Part shown: positions 9,252 to 19,436 of the stretch, piece after piece
Layout of the letters: each line of letters starts with the position of its first letter
How positions within the stretch are numbered: the stretch's first letter is position 1
Assembly (NCBI RefSeq): GCF_002812085.1
Contig: NZ_NPDM01000001.1
Coordinates: forward strand, 372,001 to 436,000
Direction: 5' to 3'
Origin: Leptospira levettii
GTDB lineage: Bacteria > Spirochaetota > Leptospiria > Leptospirales > Leptospiraceae
DNA: 64,000 nucleotides
Made by a program: the position numbers and the translations under genes
The notes under the pieces: model-generated
The model's input: the letters and a program-made list of their open reading frames with translations, nothing else
What the model was told of the DNA's origin: nothing
Database searches by the model: none

Positions 9252-9778
9252 GAATTTTTTTTATGAAGCGCGATGATCTCTTCCATAATGGATTCGACAG
9301 TTGCTAATTTGCCATACCCTTCATCACCACAAACCACAATGCCTTTGTCTGGAGATACAATGTGTACACCATCAGCTTCTAATATTTTTAAATTCCTTTG
9401 GACTGCAGGATGAAGGTACATCCCAGGATTCATGGAAGGTGCAACGAGCACAGGTGAAGTACAAGCAAGGTAAGTGGATGTTACTAAATCATCAGCAATT
9501 CCATTCGCCATTTTTCCAATGATGTTTGCGGAAGCTGGTACAACTGCAAAAACTGATGCAATGTTTTTGATTTCAATATGCGCCATCCCTGTATCAAATT
9601 CATCAACTCGAACAGGTTTGCTAGTAAGTGCTTCAAATGTAATTTTACCCACAAACTTTGTGGCATTAGCCGTCATAATCACACGCACAGGGTATCCGTT
9701 TTTAGTTAGTCCTCTTACCAAATCACAAGCTTTATAAGATGCGATGGAACCCGAAACTGCGATGATGATTTCTTTCAT
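9248..9778 (-). CDS. coaC: Phosphopantothenoylcysteine decarboxylase (CoaC)
   Basis: 176 residues, a flavin-dependent decarboxylase acting after CoaB. The family signatures are complete: [11 protein letters not shown] at the FMN site, the catalytic His in GMAHIEIK, the [18 protein letters not shown] loop, MNPGMYLHP for substrate binding, and the proton-donor Cys in [11 protein letters not shown]. It follows the CorC-type gene by a single base (that gene ends at 9779 on the same strand), so all three form one run. As a stand-alone HFCD-family protein it could in principle be an ubiX-like enzyme, but adjacency to coaB makes CoaC clear. Confidence 0.92.
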   Translation of the reverse strand: MKEIIIAVSGSIASYKACDLVRGLTKNGYPVRVIMTANATKFVGKITFEALTSKPVRVDEFDTGMAHIEIKNIASVFAVVPASANIIGKMANGIADDLVTSTYLACTSPVLVAPSMNPGMYLHPAVQRNLKILEADGVHIVSPDKGIVVCGDEGYGKLATVESIMEEIIALHKKNS

Positions 9779-11149
9779 TTACCGATCCTCGTAGGACAAT
9801 TCCCGTTCCATTTCGGAATCGTGGTCTTCTTCTAATTTCGGTGTGAAGAGGATGGAAATGATTTTGTTTCCTTCCATTTTTTTCACTTTGAGGCTACCTT
9901 TTTTAATTTGAACGATACTACCTTCTTTGGGCATATCTTCATTTTTTTCCATAAAGTAACCAGCGATGGTTCGAACCTCTTCCATATCAGATGGTTCTTC
10001 CCCTTCTAGGATATCAGTTAAACTAGAAAGTTCGGTTTCTCCATCAAGAGTAATGGTTTTGGTTTTTTTATTTTTGGAGGTTACGTCCACTTCATCGGTG
10101 TCAGTTTCATCCCGAATTTCACCAAAAAATTCTTCAATAATATCTTCTAACGTGAGTAAACCGGAGACTCCACCATATTCATCAATCACGATCGCCATAT
10201 GTTGTTTTTTCTCACGGAGTTTTGTCATCACTCGTTCGATCGACATCGATTCAGGAACTTTGACAAAATCCTTTTCCATGATGACTGTGATTTTTTCTTT
10301 TTTGCCTTTGGCCGAAAGATGGGCCGCTTGCCATTTTAGAAATTTTTGGACGTGGACAATCCCAACAATTTTATCGAGTGTTTGGTTGTAAACGGGGTAT
10401 CTCGAAAAACTATGTTCAGCTATGAGGGGAAGTAGTTTGTCAATCGTTGATTCTTGTGGAATTCCAATGATAGAAAGACGATGTGTCATTACATCCTTCG
10501 CTGTATGCTCGGAAAAATCAAAGGTCTTTTGGATGAGTTGCATTTCTGCATTGTCAATACGACCTTGTTTTCTTTGTTCCTCGATGATGATCATGAGTTC
10601 TTCAGCAGAATGGACATATTTATCACCTGTTCGTTGTAAACGGAACAAAGTGAGAATCCCACCAGCCAATCGGTTCATGACAAACGTTACAGGAAAAAAC
10701 AAATAATAAAAAAGCCACATGGGAGCAGAAACACCGAGGGCAATTGCTTCGGTATTCTGGATTGCCAATGTTTTAGGAACTAACTCTCCTAAGATGACAT
10801 GAAGGAGAGTGATGAGTGTGAAGGATACACCAATGGAGATACTGTGGATGGTAACCAGATCCAATTCAATATGAAACATGTGTAGGAATCCAGAGACAAC
10901 ACTCGCAAATAAGGCCTCACCGATCCAACCAAGGAGTAAACTGGCGATGGTAATCCCGACTTGGCAAACCGATAACATATCATCGATTTTGGAGACCGCT
11001 TTTTTGGTGATATGGGACATGGCCCGGTTTTCTTTGACAAGCTCCTCTAGACGAGAGGGGCGGATTGATACCATCGCAAACTCTGCGGCGACGAAGAAAC
11101 CATTGACAAAGACAAGGAGGAAGATGAGAAAGATGCCGATTATTTCCAT
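9779..11149 (-). CDS. CorC/HlyC-type CNNM membrane protein with CBS pair
   Basis: 456 residues. A DUF21/CNNM transmembrane domain with about four helices covers residues 1-185, a tandem CBS pair about 200-330 (landmarks VMTHRLSIIGIPQ and VIDEYGGVSGLLTLEDIIEE), and a CorC_HlyC C-terminal domain about 345-440 follows. Proteins of this build are magnesium/cobalt exporters or regulators in the inner membrane, and CBS domains usually bind adenine nucleotides. Annotation as haemolysin is historical. It is the first gene of a minus-strand run with coaC and coaB. Confidence 0.88.
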   Translation of the reverse strand: MEIIGIFLIFLLVFVNGFFVAAEFAMVSIRPSRLEELVKENRAMSHITKKAVSKIDDMLSVCQVGITIASLLLGWIGEALFASVVSGFLHMFHIELDLVTIHSISIGVSFTLITLLHVILGELVPKTLAIQNTEAIALGVSAPMWLFYYLFFPVTFVMNRLAGGILTLFRLQRTGDKYVHSAEELMIIIEEQRKQGRIDNAEMQLIQKTFDFSEHTAKDVMTHRLSIIGIPQESTIDKLLPLIAEHSFSRYPVYNQTLDKIVGIVHVQKFLKWQAAHLSAKGKKEKITVIMEKDFVKVPESMSIERVMTKLREKKQHMAIVIDEYGGVSGLLTLEDIIEEFFGEIRDETDTDEVDVTSKNKKTKTITLDGETELSSLTDILEGEEPSDMEEVRTIAGYFMEKNEDMPKEGSIVQIKKGSLKVKKMEGNKIISILFTPKLEEDHDSEMERELSYEDR

Positions 11150-11354
11150 AGAAACTCGAACACCACTAAAGTTTTAAGATCAGGGTCCATTGTATAATGA
11201 GGAACAGAATTAAGTATTTTGGACCGATCTTCTAGTGTCGCCTACAATTTGCGGAGATTTTCCAGGAAATCACATGGGAAACCCAAATCAATTGCTACCT
11301 TCGCCCATAACCCATTTCAGAGTTTTGCAATCTGTAAGTACTTTTATGTCACAT
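11150..11354. other. Intergenic stretch, no gene seen
   Basis: 205 bp between two minus-strand genes. It must hold the promoter of the CorC-type gene. I see no convincing -35/-10 pair or terminator hairpin and no credible small gene. Confidence 0.5.
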
Positions 11355-13967
11355 TCATTGAGCCGTAGAATAGACCCAAACCCCATCCTCTTTATAAGCG
11401 GTTTGTTCCGTTAGGCTTTGTAATGAGATTTGGTCGAGGACAGGTAGTGTTGGCAGGTAACCGATTTTTTTTGTGCCAGAACGAAACCAAAAATGTAACC
11501 ACTCTTGGTGGAGACCAGGGTCGTTCCAAGATTTCCCTAATACTCGTTCGGTGTAGACGATCATTTTCGGAACCGTTCGGTAATCGATCCGCCGGTACAA
11601 TTTGAGTAACGAAATCTCCTCTGTGGAACCATTTTCCGATCGGCATGACCAACTGAGGACTGGACCTAAATTGGCAACATTGGAATTTGTTGGAAAATCC
11701 CATATGTGCAAACGTTCTTTGTCTTTTAAAATCCTCGAACCTTCAAAATAAGCTGTGTCTACAAGTGTGATTCCTTTTCCATCCAGAGAACGCATGTTTG
11801 TCGGGCATTTCCAAGAATATAAATTGAGAGGTTTTTGAGTGTCTGTATTGGGGTATAAACTAAAGAAAAAGACAAATGACTGCTCTTTCATTTCTTTTTT
11901 AAGAGAACGAAACAATCCCATCCCAGAATCATTCAGGTAAATTTGGATTTTATCATGGTCTTTATTTGCAGAAACAAGTTCTCTCACAACATCTAAAATA
12001 TCAGAAGCATCGGGCCTTTGTGTTCGTACCATTTTCCAATTCAATTGGTTTCGTTTGGAATCTTTTGGATTGAATGTGAAAACATAAAACTCATCTTTAT
12101 AGGGGAGGAGGAAAACTGTAGGAAGTTTTACTGATTCAAGTGAACGTGTATTTTCTTCTTCATTTTTCCTCTGGATCAAATTTTCAGTTTCCCTACTCTC
12201 AGCATAAGTGGAATCAAAAAACTTAGATTCTCTTGCTGTGGAAAATCCAGATAAAAATTTAAACTGTTGGTTCACATATGGAATTTGGAATAAAGAATGA
12301 GGGCTCCCCTTTGTATTCCGTTGTGTTTTGACAGAATTGTATTTAAACAATGTATCAAAAAGTCCCCATACATCATTATCATCACGTAAATGGCTGAGAG
12401 CATATTCAAAAAACAAATCAGTCGAAAAAGCAAGTGGCCTATAATTACGTATGTAATATAGATCTTCGTATGGATGGTTTAACAAATAATCACTGAGTCC
12501 ATCTCTGATGTTTCCGTTCACAGGACCTTTTTTTCCAGAAGCGGTATGAGCAAAAATAAATCCAAAATTACGTAAAAACTCAGCAGCATAAAATGCATTT
12601 TCTTCATCTAGAATCCCACGGCTTTTTGTGAGTTCAATGGTTGATTTACGATATTCCTTGCGATAGATCTGATTATAACCTTGCAAAATGGTAGCCGCAT
12701 ATTCTAATCGTCTCCATTTTTTTTCCTGAGCCATATAAATGATCTCATCTGTCATTCGAGATGACAACTCAGGGTTTTGGTCCATCAACATTTGTGAAAT
12801 ACGCAGTTTGGGCCAAATGTCGGCTTCTGTTAACTTTTCTGGATCTTTGATTTTTTGTAATGCTTTTAGAGCCGATTCTGCACCGTTCACTTTGTACAAC
12901 GAAACGGAAATCAAATCTTTTACTTCAGCCAAACTCATTGGTTCGTTTAAAAAAGGATGATGAATGTCCGAAGACCAATTGTTAAGATCTAATTTTATAT
13001 AATAATCCAAGGATTTTTTATAATCTTTTTGGAAATAGGCAAGTGCACCTAACTTCACATAAATACGGTTGAGGATGGATGTTTTTTTACCACGAGCTGA
13101 TTTCAAAAAATTCTGATATGATTCTTCAGCTCCGTTATAATCCCCCGATAAAATTTGGAAAAAAGCCAACCTTTCCATGGAGTTTTCGTTATAAGCACCA
13201 TCAGTGATTCGCTCCAAGTCCATGATCATTCTCTGAAAATGAATCCCTTCTCTCACAAATCCTAAAAAAGACAATTTGGCAGGTAGGTCTTCATCAATCC
13301 GATCAAGGAGTGGAATCCACTCTAAATTGGTATCCTCAAAAAATGGTGAACTCACTCGCATGATGTTCACAAAATGTTTATGCATATCCTTATCTTTTCC
13401 CGTAGGAAGATCGATATAGTATTGCAAACGGAAAACTCTGCAAAGAGAATAGTATGGCTTTGTTTTTTGACAATCCATTCGAACCATAGTTTTTTTCTCA
13501 TCTTCTCCTGTTTGGAAAAGATTCGTTCGCATATTCTTTGCTAAATTACGGAAATAGGTATTTGGTTCTTTTTGGATGTATGAATCTAATGTTTTGATGG
13601 CTTGGACTTCGTCACCTTGTGAATGTTTCCACAATGAAGTGAGTAAAAAATCAGCAAACGAATACTCTCCTTTTTTTGTCCTTAAGTCATATAAAATATT
13701 CGCAATTCCAACCTTGTCTTTTTTCCTCAGGTAGTATTCACCGAGCATAAGATAAAAATCAATCTCCTGATTGGTTGTGAGAGATTCAGGGGATTTGAAT
13801 CGAAAATCATCGCGAATGGTAAGTTGTTCTTTTCCTTGGATGAATAATTTTCCTTGGGCACCAGACACAATCCAGCCATGATTTCTCTGATTTTGTGCGT
13901 ATATAGTAGTATGAGAAATCAGGATGATGAAACTGAAAAAAATAGAAAGTGACAGTCGACTCTTCAT
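11355..13967 (-). CDS. Secreted TPR-like protein with possible divergent CHAT-like end
   Basis: 870 residues with a clear signal peptide (residues 1-24, cut near IYAQ). Residues about 60-560 look like helical repeats of the tetratricopeptide type, for example FFQILSGDYNGAEESYQNF and AYFQKDYKKSLDYYIKL. The last 250 residues are mixed alpha/beta, and the run GPVLSWSCRSENGS is reminiscent of the LSxCxTG active-site region of CHAT peptidases. The THG histidine motif of CHAT is not seen, so catalysis is doubtful. The protein should be periplasmic. Its start is 53 bp from the divergent histidine kinase gene, with which it may share regulation. Confidence 0.75.
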   Translation of the reverse strand: MKSRLSLSIFFSFIILISHTTIYAQNQRNHGWIVSGAQGKLFIQGKEQLTIRDDFRFKSPESLTTNQEIDFYLMLGEYYLRKKDKVGIANILYDLRTKKGEYSFADFLLTSLWKHSQGDEVQAIKTLDSYIQKEPNTYFRNLAKNMRTNLFQTGEDEKKTMVRMDCQKTKPYYSLCRVFRLQYYIDLPTGKDKDMHKHFVNIMRVSSPFFEDTNLEWIPLLDRIDEDLPAKLSFLGFVREGIHFQRMIMDLERITDGAYNENSMERLAFFQILSGDYNGAEESYQNFLKSARGKKTSILNRIYVKLGALAYFQKDYKKSLDYYIKLDLNNWSSDIHHPFLNEPMSLAEVKDLISVSLYKVNGAESALKALQKIKDPEKLTEADIWPKLRISQMLMDQNPELSSRMTDEIIYMAQEKKWRRLEYAATILQGYNQIYRKEYRKSTIELTKSRGILDEENAFYAAEFLRNFGFIFAHTASGKKGPVNGNIRDGLSDYLLNHPYEDLYYIRNYRPLAFSTDLFFEYALSHLRDDNDVWGLFDTLFKYNSVKTQRNTKGSPHSLFQIPYVNQQFKFLSGFSTARESKFFDSTYAESRETENLIQRKNEEENTRSLESVKLPTVFLLPYKDEFYVFTFNPKDSKRNQLNWKMVRTQRPDASDILDVVRELVSANKDHDKIQIYLNDSGMGLFRSLKKEMKEQSFVFFFSLYPNTDTQKPLNLYSWKCPTNMRSLDGKGITLVDTAYFEGSRILKDKERLHIWDFPTNSNVANLGPVLSWSCRSENGSTEEISLLKLYRRIDYRTVPKMIVYTERVLGKSWNDPGLHQEWLHFWFRSGTKKIGYLPTLPVLDQISLQSLTEQTAYKEDGVWVYSTAQ

Positions 13968-14020
13968 CGTATCTTTGATTCTCTAGGACCAAGGGATTTG
14001 GTCAAGTGACATAAAGGGAA

Positions 14021-17000
14021 ATGGCAGAAAGTTTCGATTACCAAACGATTGTAGAAAGTTTTGACGAATTCATCCTCATCATGGATGGAAATTTAGAAAT
14101 CCAATTCTCCCAAACATCTCCCAATCTTTACCTCCCCCAAGATTCCATTGGTGTTGGAAAACACCTAAAAGAACTCCCGATAATCCCAAGGGATGGGCTA
14201 ATTTTATCCAATTTATGCCAAGAAACTTTGAGCCGAAGGATTCCCTTTCAGTTTTTTACCTCACTTCTTGGGAACCAATATCGAATCTTAGGAAGGTTTC
14301 TAGAAACCAAATCGGGGCCTTGTGTGATTTTACGTGGAGAACCAAATTTTAATATCGAAGGTGTGATTTTAGATAGCGGACCCTATGTCATTTTTCGATA
14401 TAAATTTGATTCTGAATTTTTGATCACCTATGTATCACCCAATGTTTCACTTAACTTAGGTTATCAAACCGGAGATTTTAAAAAAGGAAATTTAAAAATC
14501 CAAGATTTGGTTCATCCGGAAGACAAAAAACAAATTGATATCGAAGAAAAAGAATACATCAAAAGTAAACAAAGAACCTACCAAAGAGAATTTCGTTTCA
14601 AAAAACCGGATGGAAACTACATCTATTTATCTGAATATAGTGTTGTCAGTTATTACGACTCTTACCCTACTGAAAAAATTTCTTACCTAACGGACATTAG
14701 CGAACAAAAGGAAAAAGAATTAGAAATCAAAAACCAAAGAGATGAATTAAAACGAATCCGAGTTTTGTTTGAAGAAACAAATGCAGCCGCCAATGTGGGC
14801 TCTTGGGAAGTAGACTTAATTCACAATACCATTTTCTGGGCCAAAGAAACCAAACGGATCCATGAAGTAGATGAAAATTATTCACCCAGTTTAGAAAATG
14901 CATTTCACTTTTACCCGATTGAATCGGAACAAATCGCTTTACGAAAAGCATTTGAAGATACCATTCAAAATGGATCTTCTTATGAACTGACATTACAGAT
15001 TAAAACCAATAAGGGAAAACTCAAATGGGTAAGAACCATCGGCCATGGAGTTTTTGAAAATGGGAAATGTATTCGTGTGTATGGAAGTTTCCAAGACATC
15101 ACAAATAGTGTTAACTTAGACAAACAAAAAGAAGAAGCATTGTCTAAATTAGAAACAATTTTAGATGCTACCACACATGTGACAATTATTGGTACCGATG
15201 TGAATGGAACGATTACCCATTTCAACAAAGGTGCTGAATACCATTTGCAATATTCCGCCGAAGAAATGATCGGGAAAAATACACCTTCCCTATTACACAA
15301 AGAGGAGGAGGTTTTATTTCGTGCAGAATCCCTCTCACAAGAGTTTGGTGTTCCCATCTCAGGATTTGAAACCTTTGTCCACAAAGCACGATTAGGTGCT
15401 TTTGATTCACATGAATGGACCTATATACGAAAAGATGGCACCGAATTCCCTGTCCAATTGGTGATCACAGCAAGTAAAAACCCAAAAGGAGAGATCACGG
15501 GATTTTTAGGAATTGGAATCGATATCTCAGCCCAAAAAGCCACCGAAGAAGCGTTACGTGAAAGTGAAAGGAGATGGCAGTTTGCACTGGAAGGTTCTGG
15601 TGATGGAATTTGGGATTGGAACGCAGAAACTGATCAAGTTTATTTTTCTAACCAATGGAAAGCGATGTTAGGTTTTTCAGAATCAGAAATTGGAACTGAT
15701 ATATCGGAATGGGAAAAACGAGTTCACCCAGAAGATTTAAACCAATGTTTAGAAGCATTGGAGAAACACTATCGAGGTGATACCAATGTGTATATGAGTG
15801 AACATCGGATGTTATGCAAAGATGGAACTTATAAATGGATCCTTGACAGAGGGAAAGTCATCGAACGCACTGAAGATGGCAAACCTTTACGTGTGATTGG
15901 AACACATACAGACATCACTCATAGAAAGATATTAGAACAAGATTTGATCATTGCACGGGAAAAAGCAGAAAAAGCTTCCATTGCCAAATCCAATTTTTTG
16001 GCAAATATGAGCCATGAAATTCGTACTCCACTCAATGGAGTCATTGGTTTTGCAGACTTACTAATGCGAACCGACTTAAACCAAGTCCAAAGAAAGTATA
16101 TGGAAACTGTGCATTTGTCTGCACTTTCACTACTTGATTTGATCAACGACATCCTTGATTTTTCTAAAATAGAATCAGGTAAAATGGAACTCTATAAAGA
16201 AAGAGTCAATATTTTTGATCTATTACACCAAATTGCTGAAATCGTTAAACACAAAGCATACGAAAAAGGTTTAGAACTCATTTTAAATATTTCTCCAAAA
16301 GTTCCGAGGAATGTGTTTGTTGATTCACTTCGACTACGGCAAATCCTTTTGAATTTGATTGGCAATGCTCTTAAGTTCACACTCAAAGGTGAAATCCAAA
16401 TTAAATTAACAGCAAATCCAGTGAATCAAAATGAATTCGAATTTTTATTTGAAGTGATTGATACTGGGATTGGGATCAGCAAGGAAAACCAAAACAAAAT
16501 ATTTGAAGTATTTGCTCAGGCTGATAGTTCCACTACACGGCAGTTTGGTGGGACTGGGTTAGGTCTTTCTATTTCCTCAAAATTACTACAATTATTCGGA
16601 AGTAAAATCGAATTAGAATCCGAAGTGAACAAAGGTTCCCGATTTTATTTTAAATTCATAACAATTGCTGATAACGAAAGAAACATTGAACCTAACTTGG
16701 AATCAATCAGAAGAGTTATGGTTGTAGATGATAATGAAACCAATCTTTCTGTAATTAGAGAAATGTTGGCTTATAAAAATATTGAAACGATCACATTCAA
16801 TTCACCCAAATTAGCACTCAAACATTTCCAAGAGGGGAATGAATATGATATTGTCATATCGGATTACAATATGCCAGAGATGAATGGGTTGGATTTTATA
16901 TCTTCACTCAAATCACACGCGCTCAAATCAAAGTCAAAATTACCAAGTTTTACAATTCATTCCTCCTCCAATGAAGAATCCTTATATGAAAAAGGGAAAG

Positions 17001-17515
17001 AAATTGGAGTTGGTGTCATTTTATTAAAACCAATCCAAACCAATATTTTATATGAGAGTTTATACGACTTAGTTTCAGGAAGGCATTCGAAAAAAAGTAC
17101 GAATCAAAAGGAAACGTTCAAACCAATTGTTACCAATGAAAAAACAAAGGTGATGATCGTAGAAGACAATCCTGTGAATATGATGTTAACCAAAACAATT
17201 GTATTAAAAATTTTACAATCTGCCATTATCATTGAAGCAACCAACGGTTTGGAAGCAGTGGAACATTTTAAAAAAACAGAACCCGATCTAATCCTTATGG
17301 ATATCCAAATGCCAGAGATGAATGGTTATGATGCCACCAGAGAAATTAGGAAACTACAGATTGGTCAAAATGTTCCCATCATTGCACTGACTGCCGGTAC
17401 TCTGTCAGATGAAGAAAACCGATGTTTGGAAAGCGGAATGAATGATTATATATCCAAACCTGTTGTTCTGACAACGATTGCCGATAAATTGAAACACTGG
17501 CTTTTGAAAAATTAG
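14021..17515 (+). CDS. Hybrid sensor histidine kinase with several PAS and two receiver domains
   Basis: 1164 residues, no membrane helix, so probably cytoplasmic. PAS-like domains lie at about 115-235, 250-365, 375-505 and 515-640, some with PAC ends (YLTDISEQK, GIGIDISAQK, GTHTDITHRK). A HisKA domain carries the phospho-acceptor His near 665 in FLANMSHEIRTPLNGVIG. The ATPase domain shows NLIGNALKFT, DTGIGI and GTGLGLSISSKL. Two receivers follow, with phospho-acceptor Asp near 948 (ISDYNMPEMNG) and 1094 (LMDIQMPEMNG). No separate output regulator is encoded nearby. The ABC-F and MASE1-PP2C genes follow on the same strand, 40 bp after the stop. Confidence 0.95.
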   Translation: MAESFDYQTIVESFDEFILIMDGNLEIQFSQTSPNLYLPQDSIGVGKHLKELPIIPRDGLILSNLCQETLSRRIPFQFFTSLLGNQYRILGRFLETKSGPCVILRGEPNFNIEGVILDSGPYVIFRYKFDSEFLITYVSPNVSLNLGYQTGDFKKGNLKIQDLVHPEDKKQIDIEEKEYIKSKQRTYQREFRFKKPDGNYIYLSEYSVVSYYDSYPTEKISYLTDISEQKEKELEIKNQRDELKRIRVLFEETNAAANVGSWEVDLIHNTIFWAKETKRIHEVDENYSPSLENAFHFYPIESEQIALRKAFEDTIQNGSSYELTLQIKTNKGKLKWVRTIGHGVFENGKCIRVYGSFQDITNSVNLDKQKEEALSKLETILDATTHVTIIGTDVNGTITHFNKGAEYHLQYSAEEMIGKNTPSLLHKEEEVLFRAESLSQEFGVPISGFETFVHKARLGAFDSHEWTYIRKDGTEFPVQLVITASKNPKGEITGFLGIGIDISAQKATEEALRESERRWQFALEGSGDGIWDWNAETDQVYFSNQWKAMLGFSESEIGTDISEWEKRVHPEDLNQCLEALEKHYRGDTNVYMSEHRMLCKDGTYKWILDRGKVIERTEDGKPLRVIGTHTDITHRKILEQDLIIAREKAEKASIAKSNFLANMSHEIRTPLNGVIGFADLLMRTDLNQVQRKYMETVHLSALSLLDLINDILDFSKIESGKMELYKERVNIFDLLHQIAEIVKHKAYEKGLELILNISPKVPRNVFVDSLRLRQILLNLIGNALKFTLKGEIQIKLTANPVNQNEFEFLFEVIDTGIGISKENQNKIFEVFAQADSSTTRQFGGTGLGLSISSKLLQLFGSKIELESEVNKGSRFYFKFITIADNERNIEPNLESIRRVMVVDDNETNLSVIREMLAYKNIETITFNSPKLALKHFQEGNEYDIVISDYNMPEMNGLDFISSLKSHALKSKSKLPSFTIHSSSNEESLYEKGKEIGVGVILLKPIQTNILYESLYDLVSGRHSKKSTNQKETFKPIVTNEKTKVMIVEDNPVNMMLTKTIVLKILQSAIIIEATNGLEAVEHFKKTEPDLILMDIQMPEMNGYDATREIRKLQIGQNVPIIALTAGTLSDEENRCLESGMNDYISKPVVLTTIADKLKHWLLKN

Positions 17516-17555
17516 AGCTTGAATACGATTGTCCGATTGGCCCTTGTTCCATCTC

Positions 17556-19436
17556 ATGGACATTGTGCTAGTTTCTGTATCTAAACTTTCCAAAACCATC
17601 GGCGAAAAAAAACTTTTTTCAAACCTTGACTTCTCCATTAGCGAAGGCGAAAAACTTGCCATTGTCGGAATCAATGGATCTGGTAAGTCCACCCTTCTCC
17701 GTGCCATCTTAGGAAAGGAAGAAACTGATTCTGGTCAGATCATCAAAAATAATAATCTTAAAATTTCGATTTTAGACCAAAACCCCGTTTTTGATTCCAA
17801 TGAAACCATCCTCGACCATATCTATAAAGGGGAAAACAAACTAGTCAAAACCATTCGTAAGTATGAAGACATTTGTGAACGAATGGGTGAAGGGGAAGAA
17901 GGACTAGACGATGAATTTACAAACGTTTCTCAAGAAATGGACAGATTATCAGCTTGGGATTATGAAGGGCAAATCAAATCCATATTACGTGAATTAGGTG
18001 TTGAAAAGTTAGAAAGAAAAATGTCTGAGTTATCCGGTGGAATGCTCAAAAAAGTTGAACTTGCTAAGTCACTCATTGATGAAAGTAATTTACTCATCTT
18101 AGATGAACCAACAAACCATTTAGATGTAAAATCCATTTTATGGTTAGAAGATTACCTTGCGAATTTAGACAAAGCCATCTTACTGATCACCCACGACCGT
18201 TATTTTTTAGATCGTATTGTAAACAAAATTTTGGAACTCGATCGAGGTAATTATTTTCTGTATGAAGGAAACTATTCCATTTATTTAGAACGAAAAGTGG
18301 AAAGAGAAGAAACACTTCAAAAACAAGAAGATAAAATCAAACAGTTTCTAAAACAAGAAGTAAAGTGGCTCAAACGCCAACCAAAAGCACGCACTACCAA
18401 ACAAAAGGCAAGGATTGACCGAGCAAACGAATTACAAGGCAGAGAAAAACGAGAAATCCAAAAGGACTTGGAACTGAGTGTCGCTGCAAAACGCCAAGGG
18501 AAAACGATTTTAGAGATCCATAATCTAAAAAAATCAATTGGCGAAAGAGTGTTAATCAATGATTTTACTTATACTTTTAAAGCCAAAGAAAGGCTTGGAA
18601 TCATTGGTCCCAATGGAATCGGGAAATCTACCCTTCTAAATCTGATGGCAGGCCGACTGACACCCGATAGTGGATACCTAAAACCAGGCCTCAACACAAA
18701 AGTTGGTTATTTTGACCAAACGAGTTCAGAACTTCCATTGGAACGAAATGTATTGGAATACATCAAAGATGTTGCAGGTGAGATGATCGAAACAGAGTCC
18801 GGGGAAAAAATTTCAGCATCAAAGATGTTAGAACGATTTCTCTTTGATGGTAAGTTACAATACACTCCCATCGCCAAACTCTCTGGAGGTGAAAGACGTC
18901 GACTTTTTCTTGTTCAAATTTTGATGACGGGTCCAAACTTTTTAATCTTAGATGAACCAACCAATGATCTCGACATCCAAACACTTTCTGTTTTGGAATC
19001 ATTTTTAGATGAATTTCCTGGAACCGTTGTGATCGTTTCCCATGATCGATACTTTCTCGATCGGACAGCCGAAAGTTTGCTAATCTTTCGCAAAGAAGGA
19101 AAACTAGACCATTACATTGGAACCTTCTCTTCCTTTTTAGAAGTAGATTCATTAGAGATCGAAAACGAACCAAGTTCTTCTAAAGAAAGTACGATACCAA
19201 AAACCATAGTTACCAATGAAGAAAAACCAAAAAAATCAAAACAAGACCAAAAGAAAATTCAATCCTTAGAGAAAGAAATTGCTTCCTTAGAAGAGAAAAA
19301 AACCAAATTGGAAACAAATTTGAGTACATTCGCAAATGATCATATGGAATTGAGTAAAATAACCCAAGAAATCCAAACGATTGAAGCGGAAATTCTTTAC
19401 AAAATGGAGGAATGGGAAAAATTTCATAACGAATGA
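17556..19436 (+). CDS. uup: ABC-F family ATPase (Uup-like)
   Basis: 626 residues from the ATG at 17556; a TTG at 17529 would add nine unlikely residues. Two ABC domains are present, each with Walker A (GINGSGKST, GPNGIGKST), a signature (LSGGMLKKVE, LSGGERRRLF) and Walker B (LLILDEPTNHLD, FLILDEPTNDLD). The linker between them (about 235-315) is charged and coiled, and the C terminus (about 540-626) is a second coiled coil. This is the Uup-type arrangement, with no transmembrane domain. ABC-F proteins act on ribosomes or, for Uup, also affect transposon excision. It overlaps the next gene by 4 bp. Confidence 0.9.
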   Translation: MDIVLVSVSKLSKTIGEKKLFSNLDFSISEGEKLAIVGINGSGKSTLLRAILGKEETDSGQIIKNNNLKISILDQNPVFDSNETILDHIYKGENKLVKTIRKYEDICERMGEGEEGLDDEFTNVSQEMDRLSAWDYEGQIKSILRELGVEKLERKMSELSGGMLKKVELAKSLIDESNLLILDEPTNHLDVKSILWLEDYLANLDKAILLITHDRYFLDRIVNKILELDRGNYFLYEGNYSIYLERKVEREETLQKQEDKIKQFLKQEVKWLKRQPKARTTKQKARIDRANELQGREKREIQKDLELSVAAKRQGKTILEIHNLKKSIGERVLINDFTYTFKAKERLGIIGPNGIGKSTLLNLMAGRLTPDSGYLKPGLNTKVGYFDQTSSELPLERNVLEYIKDVAGEMIETESGEKISASKMLERFLFDGKLQYTPIAKLSGGERRRLFLVQILMTGPNFLILDEPTNDLDIQTLSVLESFLDEFPGTVVIVSHDRYFLDRTAESLLIFRKEGKLDHYIGTFSSFLEVDSLEIENEPSSSKESTIPKTIVTNEEKPKKSKQDQKKIQSLEKEIASLEEKKTKLETNLSTFANDHMELSKITQEIQTIEAEILYKMEEWEKFHNE

